Source: Nocardia alni (GTDB taxonomy: Bacteria > Actinomycetota > Actinomycetes > Mycobacteriales > Mycobacteriaceae). Taken from it: 64,000 bases of DNA. The notes beneath the pieces are model-generated. The model saw only the letters and a list, made by a program, of their open reading frames with translations. It was not told the origin of the DNA and did not search any database. The position numbers and the translations under genes are program-made. The stretch covers positions 22,312 to 86,311 of the forward strand of contig NZ_JAGPOX010000020.1 in assembly GCF_019038435.1 (NCBI RefSeq), given 5' to 3'. This document shows, one piece after another, positions 46,701 to 53,090 of this stretch (the stretch's first letter is position 1; each line of letters opens with the position of its first letter).

Positions 46701-46799
46701 GTCGGCGGTTGTGGTGAAGATGTCGCCGAGGGTCCGGTACTGCTGTCGTTCCCCGCCGACCGCGGCATCGATCAGATAATCGTCGGCTGAGATCGCCAT
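40698..46799 (-). CDS. type I polyketide synthase: AMP-ligase-ACP-KS-AT-ACP-TE
   Basis: 2033 residues. An acyl-adenylating loading domain (1 to about 545; MPSSGTVSGVPKLCLHSH, GWLRTGDRA) is followed by ACP1 (GIDSLG, S585). KS has C889 (DTACSSG), EAHGTGT and NIGHTQAAAG. AT has GHSQGE (S1334) and the YASHS motif that usually predicts methylmalonyl-CoA. ACP2 has an atypical GAGSMV (S1698). A C-terminal thioesterase has GGHSSGG (S1884). There is no KR, DH or ER, so one unreduced extension is expected, giving an alpha-methyl-beta-keto product. Linkers after ACP1 and AT contain tandem repeats. ATG with GGAAGG upstream; the third gene overlaps its stop. Confidence 0.93.
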   Translation of the reverse strand: MAISADDYLIDAAVGGERQQYRTLGDIFTTTADARGDSSAVLVTGADSAVDVTSLTWSRWQAESRSLAVGLRQMGIGRGDVVAVQLANCWEYLLAHVAIADLGAVLLPLHSGYRGADLRALLDRAGARLVIGPVDSADGLPPRLAVGDPGAAVSAGARSFATLLREYEGAVPDSAGVDPDQPFVLMPSSGTVSGVPKLCLHSHGALLANAERVVEAGVPPADDVVLSASPFSHLFGLLSIHTAMLTGGRQAILPRWDAAACHHLAVRSGVTRLFAVPAQLRDLAHRLDAQSDRLPLREVRTGGAAVPGSLVERIRELTGATIILQWGMSELGAGTVTDPGDPPDTAVRTIGRPLPGSAARVVDDSGLICPDGVTGEFQYRGPHLFRGYLGEPELTRAALTADGWLRTGDRASRNTDGTFTFQGRDAEVLNIGGVKFSASEIEGLLSDLPQVAAAAIGPRPDERLGQYPCLVAALRPGATLDLPTVRAHLLAKGVSEFKLPLELLLVDEVPVTPTGKIARTPLTALLRREAESQPAIGPWLTRMTGLSEDERISAAMDVIAERLAELLPDAAGSADLAFREAGIDSLGAVRLALALSEATGLDLPTTVLFDHPTPRALAEHLVELAGGRDERERVSAGRAVESMVGGGDPGPPPAGRLVESVVGGGEPERPPAGRVVESVVGGDVPERPLAGRPVGLAGGRDEPGRAFGTSGAGSLDDPIVIVGMGCRFPGGIDSPDRFWQLLADGHDTRGPFPGDRGWDLRRLRHPDPAHAGRSATHYGHFLTGAAEFDAEFFGIAPREAMSMDPQQRLLLETTWAAVENAGIDPASLHGSATGVFVGQMASDYAPRVDRAPGYFDGLVLTGSASSVSAGRISYALGLTATALTVDTACSSGLVAVHLAAHALRRGECALALAAGATVMTSPASFVEYSRQGALATDGRCKPFAVGADGTAWGEGVGVLVLERLSRARRHGHPILAVIDGSALNQDGASNGLTAPNGLAQQRVLRAALDAAGLTADRVDAVEAHGTGTPLGDRIELGALNAVFGPGRDPRRPLLLGSVKSNIGHTQAAAGIAGIIKTVLAFRHESLPRTLHAAGEGPVLPLHEHTPWPRSDRVRRAGVSAFGVSGTNAHVILSEPPVRAALTHDIATGAPESIHAPVVPWVLSARSAAALRARAAQLVALAATGEPVAIGHALASTRSTSFDHRAVVLAGQPGATASALRAIADGEPSPDAVYGRGRADRRVVFVFPGQGGQWEGMAAELLAESEVFARAMAECDRALAPHIDWSVTAVLRGEAGQPALERVEVAQTALFAVMVALAELWSSLGVRPHAVIGHSQGEIAAAHVAGALSLADASRVVARRASVIAELPAGAMAAVALPRSELAARLAAYDGRLSVAVDNGPRATVISGEAEALADLTAELGAREVRTTLLPVGYASHSDRVEAVRDRVLSELTGLTPGQAGIPFFSTVTPGRFDTTGLDARYWYRNLRQPVEFRSAVEAALDAGYTDFIEISSNPALVQPILEITEARGNAATCVGSLHRGEGNLRRFLLSAARAYVSGIPVDWRKTFTGNDLPRVELPTYPFQRRRHWWPDSISANGSDLIVADGPDRVSANGSDLIVADGPDRVAALGPDPVVADGSGAVDDPAAPFAATGSVAAEQLPDIEAMLDLVREHAAIVLGHRDGAEIDPDDILAARGAGSMVLVELRARLATALDRSLPVAAVFDNLTPRTLAEYLWRTRGVPAAAGNQARERLPDSFEALYQQACRTGQGRIARDLLIAGAGLRARFTVAQAPGNAPEPRWLVSPGEDTGPVLVLFPSLLPMSGPHEYAALAPVLGEHRPVLALPQPGFDSGRPLPADLDALAAAHTVALDRSLGTRPVLLGGHSSGGLVAHAVAARLESLRRPATGLVLIDSYWPDPEFMDTVLPDVLVRAAGGSAPNPPMGVDRLTAVGGYLSVFSGSRPEPLATPTLLVRAAQTSAEFGAAAGWPHPHTAVSVPGTHFTLPSECARTTAEAVIRWCTTTTGQHSRSEDIQP
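41926..42021 (-). repeat. 48-bp tandem repeat in the AT-ACP2 linker
   Basis: Two almost identical 48-bp units begin at 41926 and 41974 (ACCCGATCAGGACCATCCGC). They encode SANGSDLIVADGPDRV twice, followed by a diverged third unit (AALGPDPVVADGSG). Confidence 0.85.
44700..44905 (-). repeat. 54-bp tandem repeat in the ACP1-KS linker
   Basis: GGACTCCACC recurs at 44766, 44820 and 44874, exactly 54 bp apart. The 18-residue units read GR.VESVVGGG.PERPPA, three good copies and a diverged fourth. Confidence 0.85.
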
Positions 46800-46875
46800 G
46801 AACCTTCCATCCTCGATCAGATCTCCGCACTCGCCGTGCGGTCGTGCTCACCAGGCATCGACCTGGCCCGGGTGG

Positions 46876-48603
46876 TCACATTCCGGTGCTGATCCGCTCA
46901 TGCCCGAGGGCGTCCGGCCGGCGCCGGGCTTGCAGCAGATTGCCGTCCAACGGCAGCGCGGACACCGAGACGAGTTCGAATCCCGCTGCCGCGAGCAGGT
47001 TCTCGTATTGCCCGGCGGTACGTTCGCGACCACCGACATTGCACAGCATGTGCAGGTCCCAGGCCGTGGCCAGTGAAGCTTCACCGGACTCGGGCAGCAG
47101 CCGTTCCACCAGCATCAGCCATCCGCCCTCCGAAATGCCCGCGGCACAGTGGCTCAGAATGGTCCGGCACTGTTCGTCGTCCCAGTCGTGCAGGACCCGC
47201 GACAACAGATACACATCACCGCCGCCCGGTATGGACTGCGTGAAATCACCGGCCACGAAGTCACATCGGTCCGCGCACTCGATCCGGTCCAGATGGGCAC
47301 GAGCCCGATCCAGCACGTGCGCGCGCTCGTACAGCACCCCGCGCAGATGCGGCGCCCCAGCCAGGATGCGTCCCAGCAACTCGCCGGTGCCCCCGGCGAT
47401 ATCCACCACGACCTCGGCCCGCGTCAGGTCCAGCAACTCGGGGATCGGCTCGAACATCGCCGTGCTGGCGGCCATCGAAGCGTCGAACAGCTCCGCCAGG
47501 GCCGGGCGCGCGGCGAAGTAATCGAAATGGTGCTGCCCGAAATGGGATTCGAACGCATCGCGGCCGGTGCGGACCGCCTCGCCGAGGTTGGCGAAGGACT
47601 GATAGAACGGTCCGCCGTACATCAATGCCAAGGCGCGCATGGACCGGGTGTTATCGCTGCGCAACAGCGTGCCCGATTCGGTCAGGACATAGGTGTCGCC
47701 GACCGTGGCAACCAGTCCGCACGAGCAGAGGTAGCGCAGCAGACGCGCCACTCCGTCCGGATCCAGGCCGAGCCGACCGGCCAGTTCCGGGATCGAGCGG
47801 GACACGACGGCCGATCCGGGCGCGGGCAGGTGATCGACCAGGCCCGATTCGACGGCGACCGCGATGGCCTGGGTGGTCCACGCCCCGGTCATGAGCCGCA
47901 ACAACTGCTCGGCCGGGCCGGTGAGGGCCGCCAGGTGTGCGGCGAGGGCTTCGCCGTGATGACCCGCGGATCGCAGTTCCAGCCGGTGGTATCGGTAGGG
48001 GTTGGAGAGTCGATCCCCTTCGGCGACACGGAAATACAGGACCGTACAGTCCTCCCTGTCGTTATAGCCGCCGCCGTCGGCGACCAGCGCCCCGGGGCCG
48101 GTCAGCAGTGAGCGCAGCCCATCCAGAACGACGTGGTCGGGGGACCCCACCTGGATCGCGACATGCCATTCGTTGCACTCGGCCCGCTCACGGTCCGCGA
48201 GCGCGGCATATTCCCCGGCCAAGTCCGACAATACGAACAGTTCGACTTCGCAAGAGTCCACCGTGGGCACCCGGACCTGCACGATCGCGACGGGCAACCG
48301 GTCGGCCGCGATCCCGTGCCGGCGGCTGAGCCGATCGCGGACCACCACACTCGGCGCCGGACCGCGAACAAGCAGCCCGCGCTCACTGAGCTCATCTATC
48401 AACTCGTCGACGGACGTAGGAAAGATCAGCATGGCGACGTGCTCGAGAACGCCGTGCGCGGCCACCGCGACGCGCTGAGCAGCGGTGAGCCTCGGCGCGA
48501 GACCTGCCAGCACCGTAGCGATATCGGCGTCGGACAAGAATGTGAGCGTATCCGCGAGCACGGCGTCATCAGCACGGCTGATCCGGGTTGTCGAGGCGGT
48601 CAT
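46876..48603 (-). CDS. SAM-dependent O-methyltransferase with an unrecognised N-terminal domain
   Basis: 575 residues from the ATG at 48603 with GGAGG upstream. Residues about 245-565 are an acetylserotonin-type O-methyltransferase: a winged-helix dimerisation part (LLRYLCSCGLVATVGDTYVL), SAM motif VVVDIAGGTGELLG, and LLSRVLHDWDDEQCRTIL carrying the catalytic His. Residues 1 to about 230 form a separate alpha/beta-looking domain (VELFVLSDLAGEYAALADRE, GYNDREDCTVLYFRVAEGD) that I do not recognise. It is first in the three-gene polyketide operon, 76 bp before the synthase, and probably methylates its product or starter. Confidence 0.85.
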   Translation of the reverse strand: MTASTTRISRADDAVLADTLTFLSDADIATVLAGLAPRLTAAQRVAVAAHGVLEHVAMLIFPTSVDELIDELSERGLLVRGPAPSVVVRDRLSRRHGIAADRLPVAIVQVRVPTVDSCEVELFVLSDLAGEYAALADRERAECNEWHVAIQVGSPDHVVLDGLRSLLTGPGALVADGGGYNDREDCTVLYFRVAEGDRLSNPYRYHRLELRSAGHHGEALAAHLAALTGPAEQLLRLMTGAWTTQAIAVAVESGLVDHLPAPGSAVVSRSIPELAGRLGLDPDGVARLLRYLCSCGLVATVGDTYVLTESGTLLRSDNTRSMRALALMYGGPFYQSFANLGEAVRTGRDAFESHFGQHHFDYFAARPALAELFDASMAASTAMFEPIPELLDLTRAEVVVDIAGGTGELLGRILAGAPHLRGVLYERAHVLDRARAHLDRIECADRCDFVAGDFTQSIPGGGDVYLLSRVLHDWDDEQCRTILSHCAAGISEGGWLMLVERLLPESGEASLATAWDLHMLCNVGGRERTAGQYENLLAAAGFELVSVSALPLDGNLLQARRRPDALGHERISTGM

Positions 48604-48955
48604 GGTCACCCTCCTGCAGGCGAAGGCCAAGAGGGCAAGCGGCAGCACGAATGCAGCGTGAATCAAGCCCTGGCACTGATCGTCGTCCCAAATCGCTTAA
48701 TTCATAAGAACCACAACGACTTACAGATAGATTATCGTGGCCCGGCAATCTTCGCGCGTCGAGCGGCGATGACACCTGCGGTGCACGTGGACGACACCCG
48801 GCGGCCGGAAACAGGACAGACAGCGGCCCCTACAGGACGCGCGCGGCAACCGCCCCCATTCTCAGGAGGCAGTACCGGATCGCGGGCTTATCGTTCGCGT
48901 GACGACGCCCCCAGGGTAGGACCGAACGTGTTCACGCCGCCGGGACCGGGGAGTC
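48604..48955 (-). promoter_or_regulatory. promoter region of the polyketide operon
   Basis: The stretch 48690-48740 is strikingly AT-rich for this genome (CGCTTAATTCATAAGAACCA and ACAGATAGATTATCG). It lies 90-140 bp upstream of the methyltransferase start and is the likely operon promoter. The rest, up to the merR stop, shows nothing. Confidence 0.5.
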
Positions 48956-49546
48956 CTACCCCGTCTTGCGGTCGTCCCGGACCTTGCGACGGAAGGCCAG
49001 CTCGTCCTCGGGCCGCTCGCTGCGCGTCTCCGCGCGCTCGGCCGGGAATGCGGCGATCGCACCGGTCAGTTCCCGCATGGCGCCGCCGACGGCGATGCCG
49101 AAGACGCCCTGGCCGCCCTGCAGTAAATCGACGACTTCCTCGGGCGAGGTGCACTCGTAGACAGTGGCGCCGTCGGAGAACAGGGTGATGCGGGCCAGAT
49201 CCTGGACACCGCGGCTGCGCAGGTGGTCTACCGCGATGCGGATGTTCTGTAAAGAGATCCCCGCGTCCAGCAGGCGCTTGACGATCTTGAGGACCAGGAT
49301 GTCTTTGAACGAGTACAGTCGCTGGCTGCCCGATCCGCTCGCACCACGGATCGACGGGACGACCAAGCCCGTGCGGGCCCAGTAGTCGAGCTGCCGGTAG
49401 GTGATCCCGGCCACCTGGCACGCGCTGGGGACGCGGTAACCGACCAGCTCGTCGGGCACCGTGTCATCGGGGAACAGTCCTGGCTGCACCACGGCCGCAG
49501 TCGACGGTGATGTCTGACGCGTTTGGTCTCCCTCTTGGACTACCAC
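48956..49546 (-). CDS. MerR family regulator (Rv1830-like)
   Basis: 196 residues, GTG start with GAGGGAG upstream. The HTH is at residues 35-75 (VPSACQVAGITYRQLDYWARTGLVVPSIRGA), followed by RLYSFKDILVLKIVKRLLDAGISLQNIRIAV. The middle part, YECTSPEEVVDLLQGGQGVFGIAVGGAM, is typical of this actinobacterial class. The C-terminus is EDELAFRRKVRDDRKTG. It lies next to the DUF151 nuclease, as in mycobacteria. Its last 55 bp recur on the far side of the polyketide cluster. Confidence 0.92.
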   Translation of the reverse strand: MVVQEGDQTRQTSPSTAAVVQPGLFPDDTVPDELVGYRVPSACQVAGITYRQLDYWARTGLVVPSIRGASGSGSQRLYSFKDILVLKIVKRLLDAGISLQNIRIAVDHLRSRGVQDLARITLFSDGATVYECTSPEEVVDLLQGGQGVFGIAVGGAMRELTGAIAAFPAERAETRSERPEDELAFRRKVRDDRKTG

Positions 49547-49758
49547 TGACTACTCCCTCACTGCCGAAGAAGAACCACGGCCTAACTGTCGAGGCTACCC
49601 TCTCGATTGTCCCGACAGCACCGGCCTCCGACCAAACTCCGCCGACCGCGTGTTTCTCGACCTCTACATGAGGGTTAATCGCGACCTCGGGGCAGGGATC
49701 GACCACCATTCGTTCCCGCGATCCCGGCGCATCCGCCGCCGGGACGACACCGCGGATT

Positions 49759-50232
49759 TCAGCTGTCGGTTGCCTTGAAATCGTCCGGAGACACCGACTC
49801 CAGGAACTCCTTGAACTTCTCCACCTCGTCCTCGCGCTCGTCGGGCATCACCAGCCCGGCCTCCTCGAGCACCGGCTCCTCGGCGTAGATCGGGCAACCC
49901 ACGCGCAAGGCGATGGCTACCGAATCCGAGGGGCGCGCCGAGATCCGCAGATCGTTCTCGAACACCAGGTCCGCATAGAAGGTGCCCTCCTGCAGATCCA
50001 CGATCCGAACCTCTTTGAGTGTATGCCCCAGGTCGTGGATCAGGATCTTGATCAGGTCGTGGGTGAGCGGACGGATGGGTGTGACGCCCTCTTGTTCGAG
50101 GACGATCGCCGTCGCCTCGGCCTGACCGATCCAGATGGGTAGGTATCGGTCGCCGGACACCTCGCGGAGCAACAGCACGGGCTGATTCTGGGGTTGTTCG
50201 ACACGGATGCCGATAACACGCATTTCAGTCAT
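49759..50232 (-). CDS. DUF151 bifunctional nuclease family protein (Rv1829-like)
   Basis: 157 residues from the ATG at 50232 (GGGAGG upstream). MRVIGIRVEQPQNQPVLLL, YLPIWIGQAEATAI and TFYADLVFENDLRISARPSD place it in DUF151. Members are reported to have RNase/DNase activity in plants, and the bacterial role is unclear. The C-terminal DEVEKFKEFLESVSPDDFKA is the conserved tail of the actinobacterial version. It sits between two merR genes in an order shared with mycobacteria. Confidence 0.92.
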   Translation of the reverse strand: MTEMRVIGIRVEQPQNQPVLLLREVSGDRYLPIWIGQAEATAIVLEQEGVTPIRPLTHDLIKILIHDLGHTLKEVRIVDLQEGTFYADLVFENDLRISARPSDSVAIALRVGCPIYAEEPVLEEAGLVMPDEREDEVEKFKEFLESVSPDDFKATDS

Positions 50233-50304
50233 GACTCGCCACTGCCTCCCATACTCACGGCCGTCCCGCGAAGTCGACCGTAACACCGAGTCTAGGCGAA
50301 GATT

Positions 50305-51120
50305 TCAGCCGCCGAGGGTGCCGCGCACCGACGTCTTCACCAGGCTGGTATGCAGCGTCAGCGACAAAGCGGCCAATTCGCGCACCGTCTCCTCCGCGCG
50401 AGCGCGAGCGTCGGCGTCGCGGCTCTTGGCGATCGGGGCCACGATCTGCGCGATCATCGCGGCCTCACGGTCGGCGGCGAGCTTGAACGCGCGCAGATGC
50501 CGCGCCTCCAAACCGAATTCGCTCATCGCCCGGGCCGTGCGTGCCAGCCTGACGGCCTCGGCATCGAAGTAACCCGCCGCGCCGGGTGTGATCAGATTCG
50601 CGCGGATCAGCTCGGAGAGGAATTTCTCGTCGATACCGGCCTGCTCCAACAGGTCCGCGCGGGTCATGCGGATCTCCGCGTCGAACTTCAGCTCGTCGGG
50701 CGTGACTTCACTGGGAACCACGCCGAGCCGCCGGGGTGGGGTGAGGGCGGCGGAGCGGACGGACTCGGGCACACGCCCCGAGCCGTCGGCCCCGTTCGCA
50801 CCGGTGGCGCCGTCCGCCCGGGCGCGCGCCTCGCGCACTCCGAGCGTCGCGGCACCGCTGTCGATCGCTTCCAGCTGCTCCTTTATCACCTTCAACGGCA
50901 GGTACTGGTCGCGCTGGGCGGTCAATACGAATTTGAGCCGCTCCACATCGGCGACCGAGAACCTGCGATACCCGGAGGGCGTGCGCTCCGGGCTGATCAA
51001 CCCCTCCGATTCGAGGAAGCGGATCTTCGAGATGGTGATGTCCGGGAAATCCGGACGCAGCAGATCCAGCACGGAGCCGATCGACATACCCCCGCGGGTC
51101 CACTGCGCAGCGCCTGTCAT
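50305..51120 (-). CDS. ftsR: FtsR, MerR-type regulator of cell division
   Basis: 271 residues. MerR HTH at 12-80 (SIGSVLDLLRPDFPDITISK, GLISPERTPSGYRRFSVADV). An Ala/Gly-rich variable linker (ADGATGANGADGSGR) leads to a C-terminal domain with RMTRADLLEQAGIDEKFLSELIRANLI and LRAFKLAADREAAMIAQIV. The Corynebacterium homologue FtsR controls ftsZ. It starts 13 bp downstream of garA and is co-directional with it. Confidence 0.9.
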   Translation of the reverse strand: MTGAAQWTRGGMSIGSVLDLLRPDFPDITISKIRFLESEGLISPERTPSGYRRFSVADVERLKFVLTAQRDQYLPLKVIKEQLEAIDSGAATLGVREARARADGATGANGADGSGRVPESVRSAALTPPRRLGVVPSEVTPDELKFDAEIRMTRADLLEQAGIDEKFLSELIRANLITPGAAGYFDAEAVRLARTARAMSEFGLEARHLRAFKLAADREAAMIAQIVAPIAKSRDADARARAEETVRELAALSLTLHTSLVKTSVRGTLGG

Positions 51121-51133
51121 CTCGTGCCGACCC

Positions 51134-51604
51134 CTATAGCGCCGCGGAATCGCCCGCCGGGCGCGGACCGGTGAGGAAGACCAGCCGGAATTTACCGATC
51201 TGCACCTCGTCGCCGTTCTGCAGCTCCGAGGAGTCCACCGGCTCCCGGTTGACGTACGTACCGTTCAGGCTGCCCACGTCGACCACCTGGAAGGTGTCGT
51301 CGTCCTGACGGAACTCCGCGTGACGCCGACTCACCGTGACATCGTCGAGAAAGATGTCGCTGTCGGGGTGGCGCCCGGCCGAGGTGGTCGGCTGATCCAG
51401 CAGGAACCGCGAACCCGCGTTCGGGCCGCGCTTGACCACCAGCAGGGCCGCGCCCGCCGGCAACCCCTCGACACCCTGCACCGGCTGCTCGCCGGTCTGC
51501 TCACCGGAGCGCGACGCCTCGACCTCGTTGAGGAAATCCGCGCGGAACACCGATGTCGTCTCGGCCGCGCTCTCCCCGTATACCGGGTCTTTGTTCTCGC
51601 TCAC
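51134..51604 (-). CDS. garA: GarA, FHA-domain regulator of glutamate/2-oxoglutarate metabolism
   Basis: 156 residues from the GTG at 51604 (GAGGAGAG upstream). The N-terminal ETTSVF motif (residues 15-20) carries the adjacent threonines phosphorylated by PknB and PknG in mycobacteria. The FHA domain spans about 50-145, with TSAGRHPDSDIFLDDVTVSR, RRHAEF and GSLNGTYVNREPV giving the phosphothreonine-binding Arg, Ser and Asn. Unphosphorylated GarA binds 2-oxoglutarate dehydrogenase and glutamate dehydrogenase. Conserved neighbour of gcvH. Confidence 0.95.
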   Translation of the reverse strand: MSENKDPVYGESAAETTSVFRADFLNEVEASRSGEQTGEQPVQGVEGLPAGAALLVVKRGPNAGSRFLLDQPTTSAGRHPDSDIFLDDVTVSRRHAEFRQDDDTFQVVDVGSLNGTYVNREPVDSSELQNGDEVQIGKFRLVFLTGPRPAGDSAAL

Positions 51605-51807
51605 CCTTGCTCTCCTCCTCGAACCGATTATCCGTACAAGCATCCCAATTCCGGCATTGCCGCCCGCTGGAGCGCGACCGGCTGTCGCACCCTCGAGCAA
51701 ACCCTGCAAAACCCTGACAATCCCGGAATTCGGCCGCCGGCACATCTGTTGGCATTGACCGTACCCTGCCGGGGTGATCCCGTGCAGGTAGAACTGTGAA
51801 GGCGGCT

Positions 51808-52206
51808 TCAGCCTGCGATAACTCCTTGATAACCTGTCGCGTCCAACAACTTCGCGAGTGTGTTGTCCAGTCCCGCGGCGTCGGCGACCTCGAGTTCGAA
51901 CAGCCAGCCGTCGCCGTACGGATCGGTGTTCAGCGTCTCCGGCTCGGCGTCCAGGAGCTCGTTCGCCGCAACGACTTTGGCGCTCAGCGGCGCGTAGATA
52001 TCCGAGACGCTCTTGGTCGATTCGACCTCCGCGATGCCGTCGCCGGACGTCACATCGGTATCGATCGCAGGCAGCTGCACGAATACGACGTCACCGAGCT
52101 GTGACTGCGCGTAATCGGTGATTCCGATCCGCACGCGCGTCGGACCCACTCGCCGTACCCACTCGTGTTCCTCGGTATAGCGCAGATCCTCGGGGAGGTC
52201 GGTCAC
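51808..52206 (-). CDS. gcvH: glycine cleavage system H protein
   Basis: 132 residues from the GTG at 52206. The lipoylation site is ESTKSVSDIYAP (Lys near residue 67). YTEEHEWVRRVG and RIGITDYAQSQLGDVVFV are standard GcvH segments, and GDGWLFELEV precedes the C-terminal helix. It shuttles the aminomethyl group between the P and T proteins. No glycine riboswitch is visible in its 68-bp leader, in contrast to gcvP. Confidence 0.95.
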   Translation of the reverse strand: MTDLPEDLRYTEEHEWVRRVGPTRVRIGITDYAQSQLGDVVFVQLPAIDTDVTSGDGIAEVESTKSVSDIYAPLSAKVVAANELLDAEPETLNTDPYGDGWLFELEVADAAGLDNTLAKLLDATGYQGVIAG

Positions 52207-52274
52207 CGGCTGAGTCCTTTCACGGGGCGTCCTTTCACAGGGGCGTCCTTTCACGGGCGTGGCGAACACTCTAG

Positions 52275-52910
52275 TCAACGTTGATCGCCGGAGTGTGAAT
52301 CGTTGGGTACAGCCGGTATCACCCGGGCCACCGCGAGAGCCTTACCGAGGTAGAGCACGCCGGTCCACACGTACACCGCCGTACCCCAGATCAGGAACGC
52401 CCAGCCGAAGGCGCGGCCGAAACCCGACAGCGGCCAGTGCATCTGCCCCGCCAGCAGCCACGGCAGCGCGGCCATCAGCGCGAACGTCGCGGCCTTGCCC
52501 AGATAGATCACCTCGGGCGGATCCAGCGCGCGCCGGCGGTAGATCGGCAGGACCGCGGCCAGGATCAGATCGCGGCCGATCAGCACGACCACGAACGGCC
52601 ACGGCAGGATGCCGCGCAGCAGCAGCCCCAGCAGCGTCGCCACCAGGTACAGCCGGTCCACGAACGGATCGAGCAGCGCGCCGAGGCGGGAATACTGGTC
52701 CAGCAGGCGAGCCAGTTTACCGTCCAGGTAGTCGGTGAAACCGCTGGCGATCAGCAAGGCGAACGCCCATCCGTCGGCCTTGACGACCAGGATCAGCCAC
52801 AGGAAAACCGGAACCCCGATCAGCCGCAGCACGCTCAGCGCGTTGGGCAACGTCCAGACTCGGTCCTCGCGGTTCGGGGCCGGTGGGGCGGTGCCGGGTT
52901 GGCTCGTCAC
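52275..52910 (-). CDS. pgsA2: CDP-alcohol phosphatidyltransferase (PgsA2-like)
   Basis: 211 residues, five to six membrane helices. The family signature D-x2-DG-x2-AR-x8-G-x3-D-x3-D is present in DYLDGKLARLLDQYSRLGAL followed by LDPFVDR. TLPNALSVLRLIGVPVFLWL precedes it. It would join a CDP-diacylglycerol-type donor to a polyol or glycerol phosphate; the mycobacterial counterpart at this locus is annotated PgsA2. First gene of the minus-strand block that continues to merR. Confidence 0.9.
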   Translation of the reverse strand: MTSQPGTAPPAPNREDRVWTLPNALSVLRLIGVPVFLWLILVVKADGWAFALLIASGFTDYLDGKLARLLDQYSRLGALLDPFVDRLYLVATLLGLLLRGILPWPFVVVLIGRDLILAAVLPIYRRRALDPPEVIYLGKAATFALMAALPWLLAGQMHWPLSGFGRAFGWAFLIWGTAVYVWTGVLYLGKALAVARVIPAVPNDSHSGDQR

Positions 52911-53090
52911 AGCCTGTTGCTTACCGGAATCTCACGGAAACCGCCAACCGCGCCGGATGTCATACGCCTACCGTACCGTCACCCGATAGATGGGGTGTCG
53001 GGTTCGCGACGCCCCCGATGGTGAGACAATGAGCCGGAAAGTGTTTCACGTTGACGCGCAGGTCGGCGTGCATGTGCGAGAGGAAGACCA

